Origin: Colius striatus
Taxonomy: Eukaryota > Chordata > Aves > Coliiformes > Coliidae
Direction of reading: 5' to 3'
DNA length: 64,000 bases
Assembly: GCF_028858725.1 (NCBI RefSeq)
Contig: NC_084774.1
Coordinates: 1,080,001 to 1,144,000 of the forward strand
Made by a program: the position numbers and the translations under genes. Shown here piece by piece: positions 1 to 12,522 of the stretch. Under the pieces are notes generated by a model, which was not told the DNA's origin, searched no databases, and saw only the letters and a program-made list of their open reading frames with translations. How positions within the stretch are numbered: the stretch's first letter is position 1; the number at the start of each line of letters is the position of its first letter.

Positions 1-1561
1 ATCATTACAGTGGCAAACCAGTTCATGTTCTCTCTCTGTGTCTGTTGCCCACAGTAATGCAACTTGTTCCGAGACCTTCACTGGTGGATTTGCCATCCCT
101 GACTAGAACAGAGCTCTGTGTTTCTGTCTAGGAGTGAAAAGGAGACGTGAGGTCACCTGGTGTGTTGATGTTGGAGTGAGGTGAAGTGAAAGGTGTCTTT
201 CAGGGTTGGTGCAGTGGATTGCTGTCAGCTACCGGTGTATTATGGACAAGCTCCTGGCAAGTGATGCTCAGCTGTCCCCCAGGTGTTGCAGCACAGCAGT
301 GATATGATGAGAAGGTCTCAAAGCTGTGAATTGCTGTGGCCTGGAGAAGGGTGTGAGAGCCAACGATCCCTTTAAGCAGTGTTGCAACTGAGTCTCTGAT
401 GCTGGGGCTGGTGAAGTGCTTGCTTTCTGTGTGCACACAGGGGTTGCTGTTGCATCTTGTGTTCATCTTTCGGAGCCAGGCAGGTGGCAGCTGGTGGTTT
501 GCAAGCATCTGGGGTTGCTCAGCAAGCTCCGACCCTCTAATAGGCAGAAACATCAAACCCAAGGGCAGGTCCTAATGGGGATGTTGGTGAGGTTATTGTC
601 TCCGTGGGGAGAAAAAGAGAAAGAAAGAGTAAGGGGTCTAGTGAAATAGAGCTGTCCCTCTGACTGTCAGCTTGCCTGAACTTCAAAGGTCGCCCATCCA
701 TGGGTCCCATATGTGCAGGGACTGACTGAAAGCTGTGAATTCCATGTGTGTGTGAGCTTGGCTGCAGTTCAATATCTCCTGTGAGAAATCTCCTTCAGGA
801 GTGGCAAGGCCATAGAGTGCCACCGGACTTCTTGTGCAGAGGATTCGCTGCAGAGGGGGCAGGAGCCAAGAGGGGTATCTGTGCCCCTGACCTGGCAGAG
901 TCCACACCTCTGAAGGATGCTGGTTGAGAAAGCCCTTCACAGGCTTGCAGCTTGGTTGAGGAACATCTGCCCTTAAGGATGGTCTGCTCTTAGAGAATAA
1001 GTGACTGCCCACAAATGGGTGCAATTATCATCAAGTCACACTGGAAGCCCAGCTTAGAGTGGGCAGCCTTTGGTCAGCCTGGGCTGTGGCAAATGCTGCC
1101 CCAGAGGAAGGATCCCTTCCCATTGCTGCCTGCTCTTCTGCAACGTGTCTGCAGGGCTGGTGTCACACATGCTGGACGTGACAGCCGCGCTTGAGGCACG
1201 TGTCAGGGAACAGCTGTCTTTGATGCACTTGTTTGCCTTCTCCAGAGCCAAGCAAATGCCTGTGTCAAGTGTCTGATCCTTTTCATGATCTGTGGCTACT
1301 CTGGACCTGCCAGTCTGCTTCTGTGAGGTGGCCACTCACCCTCCAAGGCAGGAGCCTTCAGCTGGGGAAAGAGCAGCAGCCTGGGAGTCGCTTGGAGTCG
1401 TTTGGCAAAGTTCTGTGCTGGAGGAGGGTCTGTGTGCTTTTGCTTTGAATGTGTGGTGCTGTCTTCCATGGAAGTGATTATAGTTGAGAGAAAGGCCTTG
1501 CATCTCTTTGCTGATCGTGTTTCAATGCAGAAGCTCAATGAAACTGCAGGTTGTTTTCCAG
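1..1561. other. No gene recognised; probably EHMT1-like upstream/intron sequence
   Basis: Only short ORFs without recognisable protein similarity are present. Because the first identifiable exon of the EHMT1-like gene begins at 1562 and corresponds to an internal N-terminal exon of EHMT1, this stretch is most simply intron or 5' flank of that gene. The true first exons are not recognised here and may lie before the window. Confidence 0.4.
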
Positions 1562-2428
1562 AATGCAAGTCAAGACTCCACACCAAAGGAATCCCAGGAG
1601 GAATGCAGCAAAAACATCCTGGAGGTTGGGAAGCCAGTGGCATTGCCCTGTCTGCCAGGCCTTCAGCAGTCAGGGCCTGGGAACCAGAGCTATGTGGCCC
1701 CCCCGAAGTCCCAGACAGGTAAAAAAGGAGAGAGTTAAAATCCCTCACGGCACCCACCTCCCAAACGTGTGTCTGTGTGGTTGAGTGGGGGGTGAGGCAG
1801 GTTAGCAGGGACTGAATTCTCTGCTGGCACCTTTTGCTCACTGAATCTCTCCAGGGTTTCCTTTCCTGCTGGTGTCAGCAGGGCTGCTGCCACGGACCTG
1901 GTTGGACAGATGTCATTTTGTGCAGCCACTTCTCTGCCAGTGGCCTGTCAGTATCTGTTGGAGTGAGTTGGCTTCTGTTCAGCCTCCTGCGGCATCAGCA
2001 GCGCTGCCAAACACGGGTAATGGAAGGAGTTGATCCTGTGTGTGGTGGTGTAGGGGCCAGAAGGAGTCTGTGGAGGATTCTCAGGGTTGCAGTGGGTTCT
2101 GCACTGACAGAAAGCTCTTGGTGTGTTGGCACGGGGGTGTGTGTCACCTTTTGGTTGACTTGTCAATCAGCTCATTGGAGTGGGAAGCGGTTTTCTCAGA
2201 TCGTGCCCTCCAATGTGATTCCCCCCAGGACAGCCTCTCCTCTGCAGCTCTTCATCTTGCCATTGCTGAGCAAACTTGGGGTTTGTTTTTCTTCTGTTTT
2301 CCAGCTGCTGCAGTGTCTGAGAGGAAGAGACGGAGAATGGGAAGCTCCAGCCTGGTGCCCAGGAAAAAAAGCAGAGGCTTAAAGCACAGAAGAATGGCTG
2401 ACATGGAGAAGAGCTCAGCAGGCACAGG
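1562..2428 (+). CDS. EHMT1-like, two N-terminal exons
   Basis: Two exons are seen: 1562-1718 (after ttttccag, before gtaaaa) and 2305-2428 (after ttttccag, before gtgagc). They join in phase. The first encodes the ...KNILEVGK... to ...APPKSQT region, the second AAAVSERKRRRMG followed by SSSLVPRKK. Both align in order with consecutive N-terminal segments of vertebrate EHMT1, which have the same KSQT ending and the AAAVS...RRMG...SLVPKKK basic block (family knowledge). This region lies before the ankyrin repeats and holds nuclear-localisation-like basic clusters. The second exon ends in codon phase 2, which does not match the phase-1 entry of the next recognised exon at 4311. Intervening exons are therefore missing, lost or too diverged to see. 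Paralog versus orthologue status cannot be settled here. Confidence 0.72.
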
Positions 2429-4310
2429 GTGAGCTGGGGCAGAGGCTGTGAAGACAGGAGGGCTTCAGGAGTGAAAGCCATCCCTTCCTTCTGTTGCTAG
2501 GGATGGAATACCAGTGGAGTGAGTTGATGCTGCCAGGTGTGCTCAGTGACAAGGACATTCATGCAGTACCTGGGTGTAGCTGCTGACTTGCACCACTGGG
2601 CACAGGTGTAAAGAGAGGGTGAAAACACAGAGGAGAAGACAAATGGAGCCATCCCTGTGTGGGACAGTGCTCTGACCTCCTGTCCCATCTCATCTTGTTC
2701 TGGTGGCTTTTATGACTTGCCCCACACTCCTGGGTTTCCTGTAGCACAGGAGCATCCCACTATAATCACAGGGCACTGCAGCTCCTTTTTGGGGCAAGTT
2801 CTTAGCAAAGGCTGTAAAACAGATTAGTCTGTGTTTTGACTTCACTGAAGAGTATCTGTGTTTCAAATCTATTGCCTTTCCTTCTTTGGCAGAAGATCCA
2901 CACTGTTGTGTATTTTGAATGGTTCTGTTTTCCAAAGCCCGACCCAGGCACCAGTTGAAGCAGCTCTGGAAAGTGTCCTGCTTGTCCTGGGCTCTGAAAA
3001 GGAAGAAAAGGACTGAGGGGTCTCTCCAGCTGCCAGCAAATGTACTTCACCTAGAGAAAGCTGAGATGTAGCTTCTCTGGGTTTGGGCAGCCCTCTGAGC
3101 TTTCTGTGCTCACTTCAGACCCACCTGGGTCACCAGCAGGTGTCACTGAAATCAGGAGGAAAGTTCTCCACAGCACTGAGAGTTGACCAACAGGCAAGTG
3201 CTGTGTTTGGGCCCAGGCCACTGGGGGATGGCCCCTCCTGTTCCATACAGATGGACCAACCTGCCTGCAATAGGGACACAGATTTGCTCCATTTCCCAGA
3301 CCTACTTGTCGTCTTGAAGCCATCGTCACACGTGCGGTTTCAGTCTCTGAGGGGCTTCTGTGAGGGGCTTTGGTGGCTCATAGTGATGTCTGGTGCTTGG
3401 GTAAGAAAGTCCTTTGGCTGAACTCTTCTGGAGGCTCTACATGGAAGGTATTGGTTCCTTCTTTCCAAGTGAAGGTTTAGCTTCTCTGGCTTAGGTGTGA
3501 GATGGGCAAGAGACACTGGCTTTCCTTCCCTCTTCTTTCTGTTTCTTCATCCAGCCATGGCAGTATCCCTTTGTCTTTGGTGTTTCACCCCTTGGCTCTA
3601 GCCAAGACTGTGTTTCCTGCCTCAGCTTCTGGCCTTTTCCAGCATGTTTATTCACGTCTGTCACACCTCTCCTGTGTTGATGCCGATTGTTTTGTTTCTC
3701 TGCCTTCCCCTTGTCCCTCCTTTCTAGCTGGCTGCTGGCTGGCAAGCTCAGGAGAAACTCTGTCCTGCCTTTGGCATTGAAGCACAAACCCAAGCTGGGC
3801 TGGGAGGCTTGTTTCTTTGTTGTCCTGCTCCTGGGGGCAGTGGCTCTGACCCCTGAGCTGCTGCTGTCAGAACAATAAGAAACGGTGGAGTGTTGCTGGA
3901 GGCTTGGGCAGAGGGTTTGAGGGGCTGTGCTCAGACTGGGCTTCCCAGCAGAAGGGCCTCAGGCATCAAGCTGTTTTTTCCCCCAAGCTAGCAGGTAATA
4001 AGACGGTACCAGGGCTTTTCCTTTCCTTCATGGCTGCTCTGAATAAAGCCCCATGTGCACTCCCCAAAGGCTGGTGAGTATGAGCAAGGGCCAAGTCCAA
4101 CAGCAGCTTCCCGTGGGCCGCTTCTCTTTGCATCCTGCTCTTTCCAGCCCACCTCTTTGCCTGTGATTATTTAGTGTTGCAGACTCTTCCTTGTTGCTGA
4201 AGGGCTGGCTGGAGGATGGGATTCAGCTGATGTTCCTCTTGCACGCTTTCTCATGGGGAATGCTGCTTCTCTCTTGCTCTTTGGCAGTCTCTCTGTTTCT
4301 TGTGGCTCAG
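2429..4310 (+). other. Gap in the EHMT1-like gene where the acidic, cysteine-rich and most ankyrin exons should be
   Basis: In complete EHMT1 several exons coding the acidic region, the cysteine-rich region and most of the eight ankyrin-type repeats would lie between the flanking exons. In these 1.9 kb I find no ankyrin signature, no cysteine-rich pattern and no convincing exon. Either the exons were deleted or they have decayed beyond recognition. Confidence 0.5.
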
Positions 4311-7300
4311 ATGTCAGTTTAAAGAACATGGAGAGTGAGACTCCAGCCCAGTGCACTGGCCTGAGCTCTGAGGTCTGGGTGGCCCTGGAGACAAAGAAGA
4401 CTCTTGAAGAAACATCTAATGAGAGGCCTACCCAGACAGAGAAGGTGCTGAGCAGGTGAGAAGATGTCTGGCTTTGCTTGTGGGTCACAAAACAGAGCAT
4501 TTGCACGGGGGAGGCTGGGAGCCTGGCTTAAGACAGCACTGCAAGTGCTTGCTCAGCTTTTGACAGGGCTGTGGAGGTCAGTTTGTGCTTTGCAAGACCT
4601 CAGCACCTTTTGATTCAGAGCGTGGCTTGTGAGGTCCTGCTCCAAATGGGAATATTCCCGAGCACAAAGAACGATCTGTAAGGCAGGGTGGGGACAAAGG
4701 AACCCTGTTGTGTCCTGAATGGCTTTCAGGCTTTGACTGCTCCGTGATCCCAGGCAGTAACGCTGGGCCAGGATGGCACTGGAGGGGCCCATGGCTCTGG
4801 GGAGCTTTCCTTGTGTGACACTTCTCTTTGTGCCACTGGCAGAGACATCTCCCGGGGTTACGAGCGGGTCCCGATTCCCTGTGTCAATGCTGTGGACAGT
4901 GAGCCGTGTCCCAGCGACTTCAAATACATCGTGAAGAGCTGCTTCACCTCCGCAGTGGCCGTTGACAGCAACGTCACTCATTTACAGGTGAGGACTGCTG
5001 TGTGTCCTGTGTGTTGTCCTGTCCTGGGCTGTGCATTCAGAGGTGCTGCAGTGCACTGCAGCTCAGAGTGGGGTTTCCATTCCAGATGGGATTGTCTGGT
5101 CCCAATGTTGCCAGCAAATTGCAGCTGGGGCCGTAGCCCAGCTCTTGCCGTAGGAGACAGGATCTGCTGGTCTTTGTTTCCGAGCCCTGAGCCATCCTCT
5201 GAGCTCAGCCGTGTGCTGTAGCATCAGACATGTGGTGCTGGCTGCTGTGGCTCCTGTTCAGCCTTCTGCTCTGTTCTGTGTCTGGAGAGTCAGTGAGTTG
5301 TTTGGGGCCTCTCCTCGTGCTGTCGCCCTCTGAGCGCAGCGTCCGGCCGAGGTCTCCACTGTGATACCAAAGTCCTCCAAGGGCTGAGGGCTGTGAGAGC
5401 AGAGGTGAGGAAGTGTCGGGTGAGGGTGAGCCTGTCTGAGCCCTTGTCTCCTGTTGCAGCGCTGCGCGTGTGCGGACGACTGCTCCTCCAGCACCTGCGT
5501 GTGTGGGCAGCTCAGCGGGCGCTGCTGGTACCGGCAGGTGAGGACACAGAAGCGTCTCTTGGGTCAGAGCAGCGCTTGGAGCTGCCACTCGCAGCCTTGG
5601 GGCTGGATAAGAGCGCCTTCCAAACAGCTCCTGGCACAGCAAATCTCTCCCTGTTGGAAAATGCCTCAAGTTGCAGTCTCAGCTCGGAGGGGTGTGTGGC
5701 AAGAACAAGATGTGAACTCGGGGAAGCTGCTCCTTGTTATTGGAGAGTGTTACTGCCATGGGAACCCAGCCATCAGTGATGGCCACGTGCTAGAGAGCAT
5801 GTAACAACCCTTCTGTGAAATCAGCTTCCGTTTGTGAAGCACACAGCAAATGCTTCACCAGGGGAGGGGAGAACAGAGAGGCATTCTGCCTGCTTCACTT
5901 TGTTGTGATCCTTGGGGATGAGGGCAAAGAAAAGGTGTCTTAACTGCAGTATTGCCAGAAGCCTGGTTGGGTTTGGGTAAGTGCTTTTGGAGCTTTGGGG
6001 GAGTGTTGTTTGGGAAGAGAATGTGGTTCCCAGAGCTTGGGAGCACTGGGCTAGCGCTCGGGAAGTGTCGGCTTTGTTGCAGAGACAGACTGAGCATCAG
6101 CTTGTCCCCTGCAGCACTGCAGAATGCTCCTAGTGACGATGCACAGCGTTCTGGTGCTGCACAGGGTGATGCCAGGCAGCAAAAGTGGAGATGGTGCCTT
6201 GCTGTTGTCAGCTGTGGGTGGTGGTGGGGAGTGTGCCACAGTCAGGGCAGAGCAAACCCCCTGTACTAGTTGAGGTCTGGTGCTGGTTTGAGGGAGGTCG
6301 GGGTGAGGCTCTGCCTTGGGGTTCTCTGGGCTGTGTTTCTACTTGGACAATCTGTGCTCCTGCTTGCCCTGGTCACAGTGGGTGACAGGAAGAGCCACTA
6401 ACCCAGTCCTAAATGCCTCTCCATGTCAGGACGGCCGACTGCTGCCCGGATTCAACCAGAGGAACCCCCCGTGTATCATCGAGTGCAATCCCATGTGCTC
6501 GTGCTGGCGAACCTGCAGGAACCGCGTGGTGCAGAACGGGCCCCGGTGAGAGGAGGGGCCAAGCGCAGCTACCCTTGGCAAGACCAACACCAACCCCTCT
6601 GGGACTGCCATAAACCACAGAGCCCAGAGGGAGCTTTCCCCAGCCCTGGAGATCATTCATCCTGCCCTGAACTCGAGTGCTGGCTGAGCAGGAGGCAGGG
6701 TGACTCACAGGATTCTTTCTCTGCCCATACACTCCCTCAGCAAAATGCCACAGAGCAGCTCTTACCCCAACAAGTTTGCAGCTGCAGCGTTTCTTCCTTG
6801 TGTTGCAGCCAGGGAGCTGGAGATGATGGAGCTGGCCCTAGCAGAGGGCTAAAGGATCAGAGCACTTAGCTCAAGGTGTTGTGACTTGCCAAGGGCAAGC
6901 TCCTTGCCTTCCCCCTGCATCCTGCAGAGCTCTGCTGCCTTCCGTCGCCGTGCCCCTTCCCTGCCTTCCCCCAAGTGCTGCCTGTGCACATGGAAGGGAA
7001 CTGCTGAGGGTGGGATTCTGGTGTCCCACGTGCCCAGCCCCAGGGAGCACCTTCAGCTTTAGCAGGGGGTTGTGCTGGATGATCTCTGGAGCTCCTTTCC
7101 AGCCCCCCACTGCTGTGGCATTCCGTGATTCTGTGCCCAGAGCGGTGCTGGAGTGAGCTCTGTCAGGGCTGGGGATGGAAATCCTCTTGGCTGTGTGGTG
7201 ATGGGAGGTTGCTGCCTTTCTGCTCCCGTCTCTGGGACAAGCCATTGTCTTCCTGCAGAGGGCTGCCATCAGCATGTTTCCTTTGCTCTTTTGCAGGGTT

Positions 7301-9119
7301 CAGCTACAGCTGTTCCGCACACGAGAGATGGGCTGGGGTGTGAGAACCATGGAGGACATTCCAGCAGGAACCTTTGTGTGCGAGTGAGTGATTCAGCTCT
7401 GGTCAACCCATCCCTGTCCAAAGGCCTGGGGGCTGCTGCCTTTTGCCATCGAGTTGGAACGGAGCCAAGCGCTGGCTCTCAGGCAGGAGGTGTTGTAGGC
7501 TTTAATCTGGCCCATGGGCTCTGTGAAATGGTTTGCAAAGGGTTTCCTGGGTTGCAATAGTGTGGTGAGTTCAGAGCTTCTACGCAATGGAACCGGTCAC
7601 AATAGCTGGGGAAACACAGGAAGGGCAGACACAAGCATCTTGCTTTGGGCTGTGAACAGCACAGACCCTGCAGTGGTGTGCAGGAGAGCCAGGGCCTGAG
7701 CCTGACCATGAACGTGAGGAGAATGGGACTCACGTGCTGATCTTGGCCAACTGCTGTGCCTGGGCCGTGTCCCTTCTCTTCCCTCTTCCTACAAGGAGAG
7801 ATTGCAAGCCAGGGCTGTGATGGCACCAGCCTCTCACTGCTGCCTTCCCCGTGTGCCGCAGGTACGTCGGTGAGGTGATCTCCGATGCCGAGGCAGAGCT
7901 CCGTGAAGACACCTACCTGTTCGACCTGGACAACGAGGTGCTGTGTCTGAGGGGTGTGTCGAGGCCAACCCGGGCTCTGGCCTCTCCAGGAGAGCAAAGA
8001 GCCCGTTTGCCTCCATCCTGCTGCGCAGCAGGATCTGAATCCCCCTCTAGAGGAGGGCTGTGACCTCCCTGGCTTTTAGTTAGGAGAGAGTGTGTGTGAG
8101 GCGAGGCTGAGGCTGGTTCAGGGGCCACAGCCCAGCAGCGCTGGGCCACCGCGGCACGTGCTGCCAGCCCCGGGTTTGGTGCTCGACAGAGGCTTGTGTG
8201 AAAGCCGTTTGGGCAGCCTGAGCTGGGCTGCTCAGGGTTTGTCCCTCGAGTGTGGACACGCAGTGTCGGCTGGGTGGGCTGTCAGCTCTGTAAGTTCCTG
8301 GGAAAGAGCTGAGCTGGGAGACTGAACAGAGCCCGCTGCCTTCTCAAGGGCTGCAGCAGGTCAGGCTGGCAGGGAGCCGAGGCCTGTTGTGCTGGGAGCT
8401 GGCCTGTGCTGCCCTGTGCGGGCTGTCTCACAGCAGAAATGTCACTTTGGGAAGTGCCACCTAAAGCTTAGAAGCAACGGTTTCACTTCAGGAAGGAGAC
8501 GTGTACTGCATCGATGCGCGTTTCTATGGCAACATCGGCCGCTTCATCAACCATCACTGCGAGCCCAACGTCTTCGCTGCCAGGGTCTTCACATCCCATC
8601 AGGACGTGCGCTTCCCCAGGCTGGTCTTCTTCAGCGCGAGGGACATCAGAGCTGGAGAGCAGCTTGGGTAGGTGCCGGCCCTGGGCCGCAGGGAGGATGG
8701 AGAGCAGAGGGACGAGCGCTGGGCTGCTGCGAGCTGCTGGGCTCCAGCGCTGTGTTCCCGGGGCCGTGCCCCCGCCGGCACTCGCCATCCCCTGAAGCTT
8801 TGCCGAGCCCCAAACGGTGGCGGCGCCGCGGGCTGCCGCCCCCCCATCCTGCAGCTCTGGCTGCCCCATCCCTTTGGCTGCCCCGTGCTGCTGCTCTGCA
8901 CTGAGCCCAGCTCCGTCTCTCTCCCGCAGCTTCGACTACAAGGAGGATTTCTGGGCCGTCAAAGGCAAATCCTTCAGCTGCAAATGCGGCTCTGGCAGGT
9001 GCAAGTACACGAGCTGGGCGCTGGCCAAGCGCCAGGCGCGCGCCCTGTCCCGCAGCAGGAAGCCAAAGGAGGCCCCTGTCAGCAGCTGGGTGGCAAAGGC
9101 TCCACGGCACAGGCACTGA
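4311..9119 (+). CDS. EHMT1-like histone H3K9 methyltransferase, last ankyrin exon plus pre-SET/SET/post-SET
   Basis: Eight exons: 4311-4455, 4843-4987, 5460-5537, 6430-6545, 7297-7383, 7862-7937, 8492-8667 and 8930-9119 (stop TGA 9117-9119). Every junction is AG...GT and all phases agree, giving one open reading frame of about 336 residues. The first exon matches the end of the EHMT1 ankyrin region (SDVSLKN...ETPAQC...VLSR). The next is [15 protein letters not shown]. The pre-SET zinc-cluster cysteines are all present (e.g. [15 protein letters not shown] and [11 protein letters not shown]). SET motifs are intact: [28 protein letters not shown] and GEQLGFDY. Post-[11 protein letters not shown] follows. 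The family mono- and dimethylates H3 lysine 9 in chromatin, normally as an EHMT1/EHMT2 heterodimer. Wording such as [11 protein letters not shown] and NHHCEPN favours EHMT1 over EHMT2. The tail after post-SET is short and basic. The catalytic half looks under constraint; the gene as a whole is incomplete here. Confidence 0.88.
7061..7137 (+). mobile_element. CR1 LINE 3'-end fragment
   Basis: The wording of the CR1 3' end is recognisable: gggttgtgctggatgatctc, then ctcctttccagcc, ending gtgattctgtg. It lies inside an intron of the EHMT1-like gene. Only the last ~75 bp remain. Confidence 0.7.
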
Positions 9120-9193
9120 GTGGGTGTCACCCTGTGTGCTGGGCTTGGCGGGGAGAGGGTGAGCTGTCCCTGGCACTGCAAGGGGCTGTGGGC

Positions 9194-10062
9194 AGGAGAG
9201 AGAGAAGAGAGAAGAGAGAGGAGAGAAGAGAGAAGAGAGAAGAGAGAAGAGAGAAGAGAGAAGAGAGAAGAGAGAAGAGAGAAGAGAGAAGAGAGAAGAG
9301 AGAAGAAGAGAGAAGAAGGAAGAGAAAAGAGAGAAGAAGAGAGAAGACAAGTCAGAAGGGGATTAAGAGAGGAGAGAGGAGAGGAGAGGAGAGGAGAGGA
9401 GAGGAGAGGAGAGGAGAGGAGAGGAGAGGAGAGGATGGGGATTGGGGGAGGTGGTGGGATAAAAGGGGAGGAGAAGAGAGGATCAGGGGAGTGGAGAAGA
9501 GGAGAGGAGAAGATGGGAATTGGGGGAGGAGAGGAGGGGAATTAGGGGAGGGGAGAGGAGAGGTGGAGAAAAGAGGAGAAAGGAGAGGAGAGGATGGGTA
9601 TTGGGATAGGAGATGGGAGAGAAAGGGAAGAAGAGGACAGGACGGGGGGAAGGGAAGGGAAAGGGAAGGGAAGGGAAGGGAAGGGAAGGGAAGGGAAGGA
9701 AGGGAAGGGAAGGGAAGGGAAGGGAAGGGAAGGGAAGGGAAGGGAAGGGAAGGGAAGGGAAGGGAAGGGAAGGGAAGGTATAAGGGGAAGAGAAGGAGAG
9801 GAGACAAGGGGAGTGAAGTAGAGTAGGAAGATTAGGTGAGGGGAGGAGGGGGAGAGGAGAGGAGAGGGGAGGGGGAGAGAGGAGAGAAGAGAGGAGAGGA
9901 GAGGAGAGGAGAGGAGAGGAGAGGAGAGGAGAGGAGAGGAGAGGAGAGGAGAGGAGAGGAGAAAAGAGAAGAGAAGAGAAGAGAAGAGAAGAGAAGAGAA
10001 GAGAAGAGAAGAGAAGAGAAGAGAAGAGAAGAGAAGAGAAGAGAAGAGGAAGAGAAGAGAAG
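9194..10062 (+). repeat. Purine-only microsatellite block (GAGAA/GAGAG/GGGAA)n
   Basis: Several pure arrays follow one another: AGAGAAG-type units (9194-9346), GAGAG(G) units (about 9370-9434), GGGAA units (about 9646-9778) and GAGAG then GAGAA units (about 9880-10062), separated by short less regular purine stretches. The plus strand is almost free of pyrimidines for nearly 900 bases. Mirror-symmetric purine tracts like this can form triplex (H-DNA). The array starts 75 bp after the EHMT1-like stop codon, so it probably falls in the 3' UTR or just beyond. Confidence 0.95.
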
Positions 10063-10556
10063 CCACAGCCTGACCTGCAGCTCTACATCAATGTGGGACC
10101 TGCTGCCATCACAGAAGCATCTTGTCACGTTTGATTTTCTGTCTATTCTATATCATTACATTTTGTTCTATCACAGAAACACTTTTCCCCGGCATTGTTT
10201 CAGAGTTCAAACACGGCTCCTTCTTGTGTTACCATTAAAAGTATTTGCCCCAGCTTGAAAGAACATTTAGTTCTCAATCTCCACATGTTGTCTCTTGGAG
10301 CTTGTTCTGACATATTCTATTGTCCCTCCTGTCTTCCACTTGCTGGAGAAGAAACAGGCACAGTACTGCTCAAGTGGCTGGATGTGACATGTGCTTGAGG
10401 CACAGCATCTGTCTCAAGGGCTGTGTTGAGGAGATAGCCTGGAAAGCAAAGGCAGAGCCTGATTCCTCGTTCTGCTGTGCAGCTTTGCAGCCCTGGCACT
10501 CTCCTGCTGTGGGGCTGAGCCTGAAGCCCCGAGTCTCTCCTGGGAGGGAGCAGCAC
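10063..10556. other. No gene recognised
   Basis: Unique sequence between the purine block and the inverted duplication. No exon, repeat family or RNA gene could be supported. Confidence 0.4.
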
Positions 10557-12522
10557 TGAGGCCTGAGAAGAGGAAAGATTGCCCAGCATGAAGCTGCTGT
10601 CAGCCTTTGGCAGGCAGGGTGGCGTTTCTGAGCTGCCTGGCGCTGCCGTTCCTGGGGAGCACTGAAGAGCCAGGGCGGCTGCCTGTAGCTGCAGGCAGCA
10701 GCGTGGGCAGCAGCAGTGAGCGGGGCTGTGTGCAGCTGGGGAACAGCTTTGGCACCGGCACCGGGACTGAAGTGCCCGAGCCCAGGGCAGCATCGGCAGC
10801 GTCGTTCCTTTCTGTCAGCGCCGGCTGCTCGGGGCATCGCTGCACCCAGCCTGCGCCTGGGAAAGGAAACAACACAGCTCCCATCCCTTACGGAGAGACG
10901 AAGCCACGATCCCACTGTGGGCACTGTGGCCTGGCTGGAAATGCTTTCAGCTGCTTTGGCTGCTTGGTCCCACCATTTACAGCCCAAACACAACTGACTG
11001 GCCCCCATAAGGCTCGCTCCCTCGGCCCTTCCCAGGCTGATTGCAAAGGGCTCCTGCTCACAGGCATCTGCACAACACACAAGTGGCTCCTGGCACTATT
11101 AAACACGTTCAGCCCTTGGCTTGCCATTCTCTCCCCATTCATCACTCAACTCCTCGTCTAAGTCCACACCTGCTGGTATGAAATAGCAACAGAGGACAGG
11201 GATCTGGGGCCTGTGAATGGGAAAGCTCTCAAGTCTGGTACCTGGTTCAGGCATTAAAGGTGTCCCACGTGGGAAGCCTGCTTCCCTTTTCCTTGCAGGT
11301 GGTATTTACAGCTGAAACAGTTGCTTTTTAAAAGCAAAACCATCACAAAAAGCCCAAAGAAACAGCTGGGTGATTTCCCTTCCCCAGGGCTGGCCACTGG
11401 ACAAGGTGCTGGTCGGCAGCACTCTCAGGGTGCAGGGCTGGGCCCAGGACAGGCCTGCTGCAGGCACCACACTTCTGGAGGCTCCTGCTAATGCAGCTCC
11501 TGGGCAGTGCTCAGGGAATGAGGGCACTTGTCCATAATTGCTAGCTTTGGTCTCTCTCCATGAGCTCGTCTGGCTCCCTGCTCTCATCTGTTACTTCCTC
11601 CCTCTCTGTCTTCAGCCCATCACTGTTTTTTCTTTCTCTTCCTCTGTAGGACTCCTTGTCTGTATTTTCTAACCCCTCCCTGTCTGTCCTACACCCTGTT
11701 GCTATTTTTTCTCCTCTCCTGCTCCCTGCCCTTTGCCTTTTTCTATCACCATGTTGTGACTCCTGGCCTTATTTTCCCTCTCTCCCCCACAGCCTGTCCC
11801 CACTTTCCTGCCCGTCTCTCTTGCTCAGCTGGCTGGAACTTCTCTCTGGGCCTCCATCCTGCTCCTCACCCCCTTTTAGCTCTTCCTCTGACTCTCTCAG
11901 CCCATCGATGTTCTGCCCTCCTGCGCCTCCTTCTGCTGATCCACATCCCTCTGTTCCTCGCTCTCTCTGGATGCTTTCCCTTCTCTTCTCTGCACCCTGC
12001 CTTCTGTCCCTGCCTTTCTCTCTCCTTTCCCTTTTCCCTTCTGTCCTAATCCCTGTCCCATTTCTCTGTCACTCCACTCTCCTGGTGCCTTTTCTGTCTC
12101 TCTGTCCCCCTGTCCCTCTCCCTGCCTGTGTCTGTGTATCCCCCCCATCCTCCTTTCTGCCCTTCCAATCCTCTCTCTGTCCCTCTTTCCTGCTCTTTAT
12201 TGTTCTTTTTCCTCCTGCACTCGCTGTCTCCTTAAGCTCCATCCCTTTCCTGCTCTGTCCCTCTGCCCTGCTCCTGCCCCGTATTTTCCTCCTCCTCCTC
12301 CTTTGGCTCCTCCTGGGGCTGGGCCTGTGCAGCCCTGGGGAGGCGGCCATGGGGCTGCAGGGTCAGGAGGGCCTGGCCAGGGGCTGGTGTCCCTGCAGGA
12401 TCAGGCAGCAGGAAGGAGGCCCCGGGGCACGTGGGAGCTGTAGGCCTGGGGCACTGGCTGTTGGCTCCTGGGCCATGTGGGAGCTGTAGCCCTGGGCAGG
12501 GGCTGCCAGCCATCCCTGTTCA
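10557..12522 (+). repeat. Left arm of a large inverted duplication
   Basis: Reading the reverse complement of 13611-15080 recovers this arm: the ends match (gaggcctg...gagg against cct...caggcctgatgg; ccatccctgttc against gaacaagggatgg), as do many long stretches between, such as ggagcctcc/ggaggctcc and the polypyrimidine segment 11590-12300. The left arm holds about 475 bp (roughly 10745-11220) that the right arm lacks. The polypyrimidine part creates long ORFs on both strands, which I treat as compositional. Confidence 0.85.

Noticed and set aside
8646..10128. Long frames of Arg/Glu/Lys/Gly (plus) and Leu/Ser/Pro/Phe (minus)
   Set aside because: Translations of purine microsatellites; the real coding sequence ends at 9119.
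11656..12489. 277-codon plus-strand ORF, and its mirror frames at 13.8-14.6 kb
   Set aside because: Polypyrimidine composition and presence in both arms of an inverted duplication explain them; no recognisable domain.
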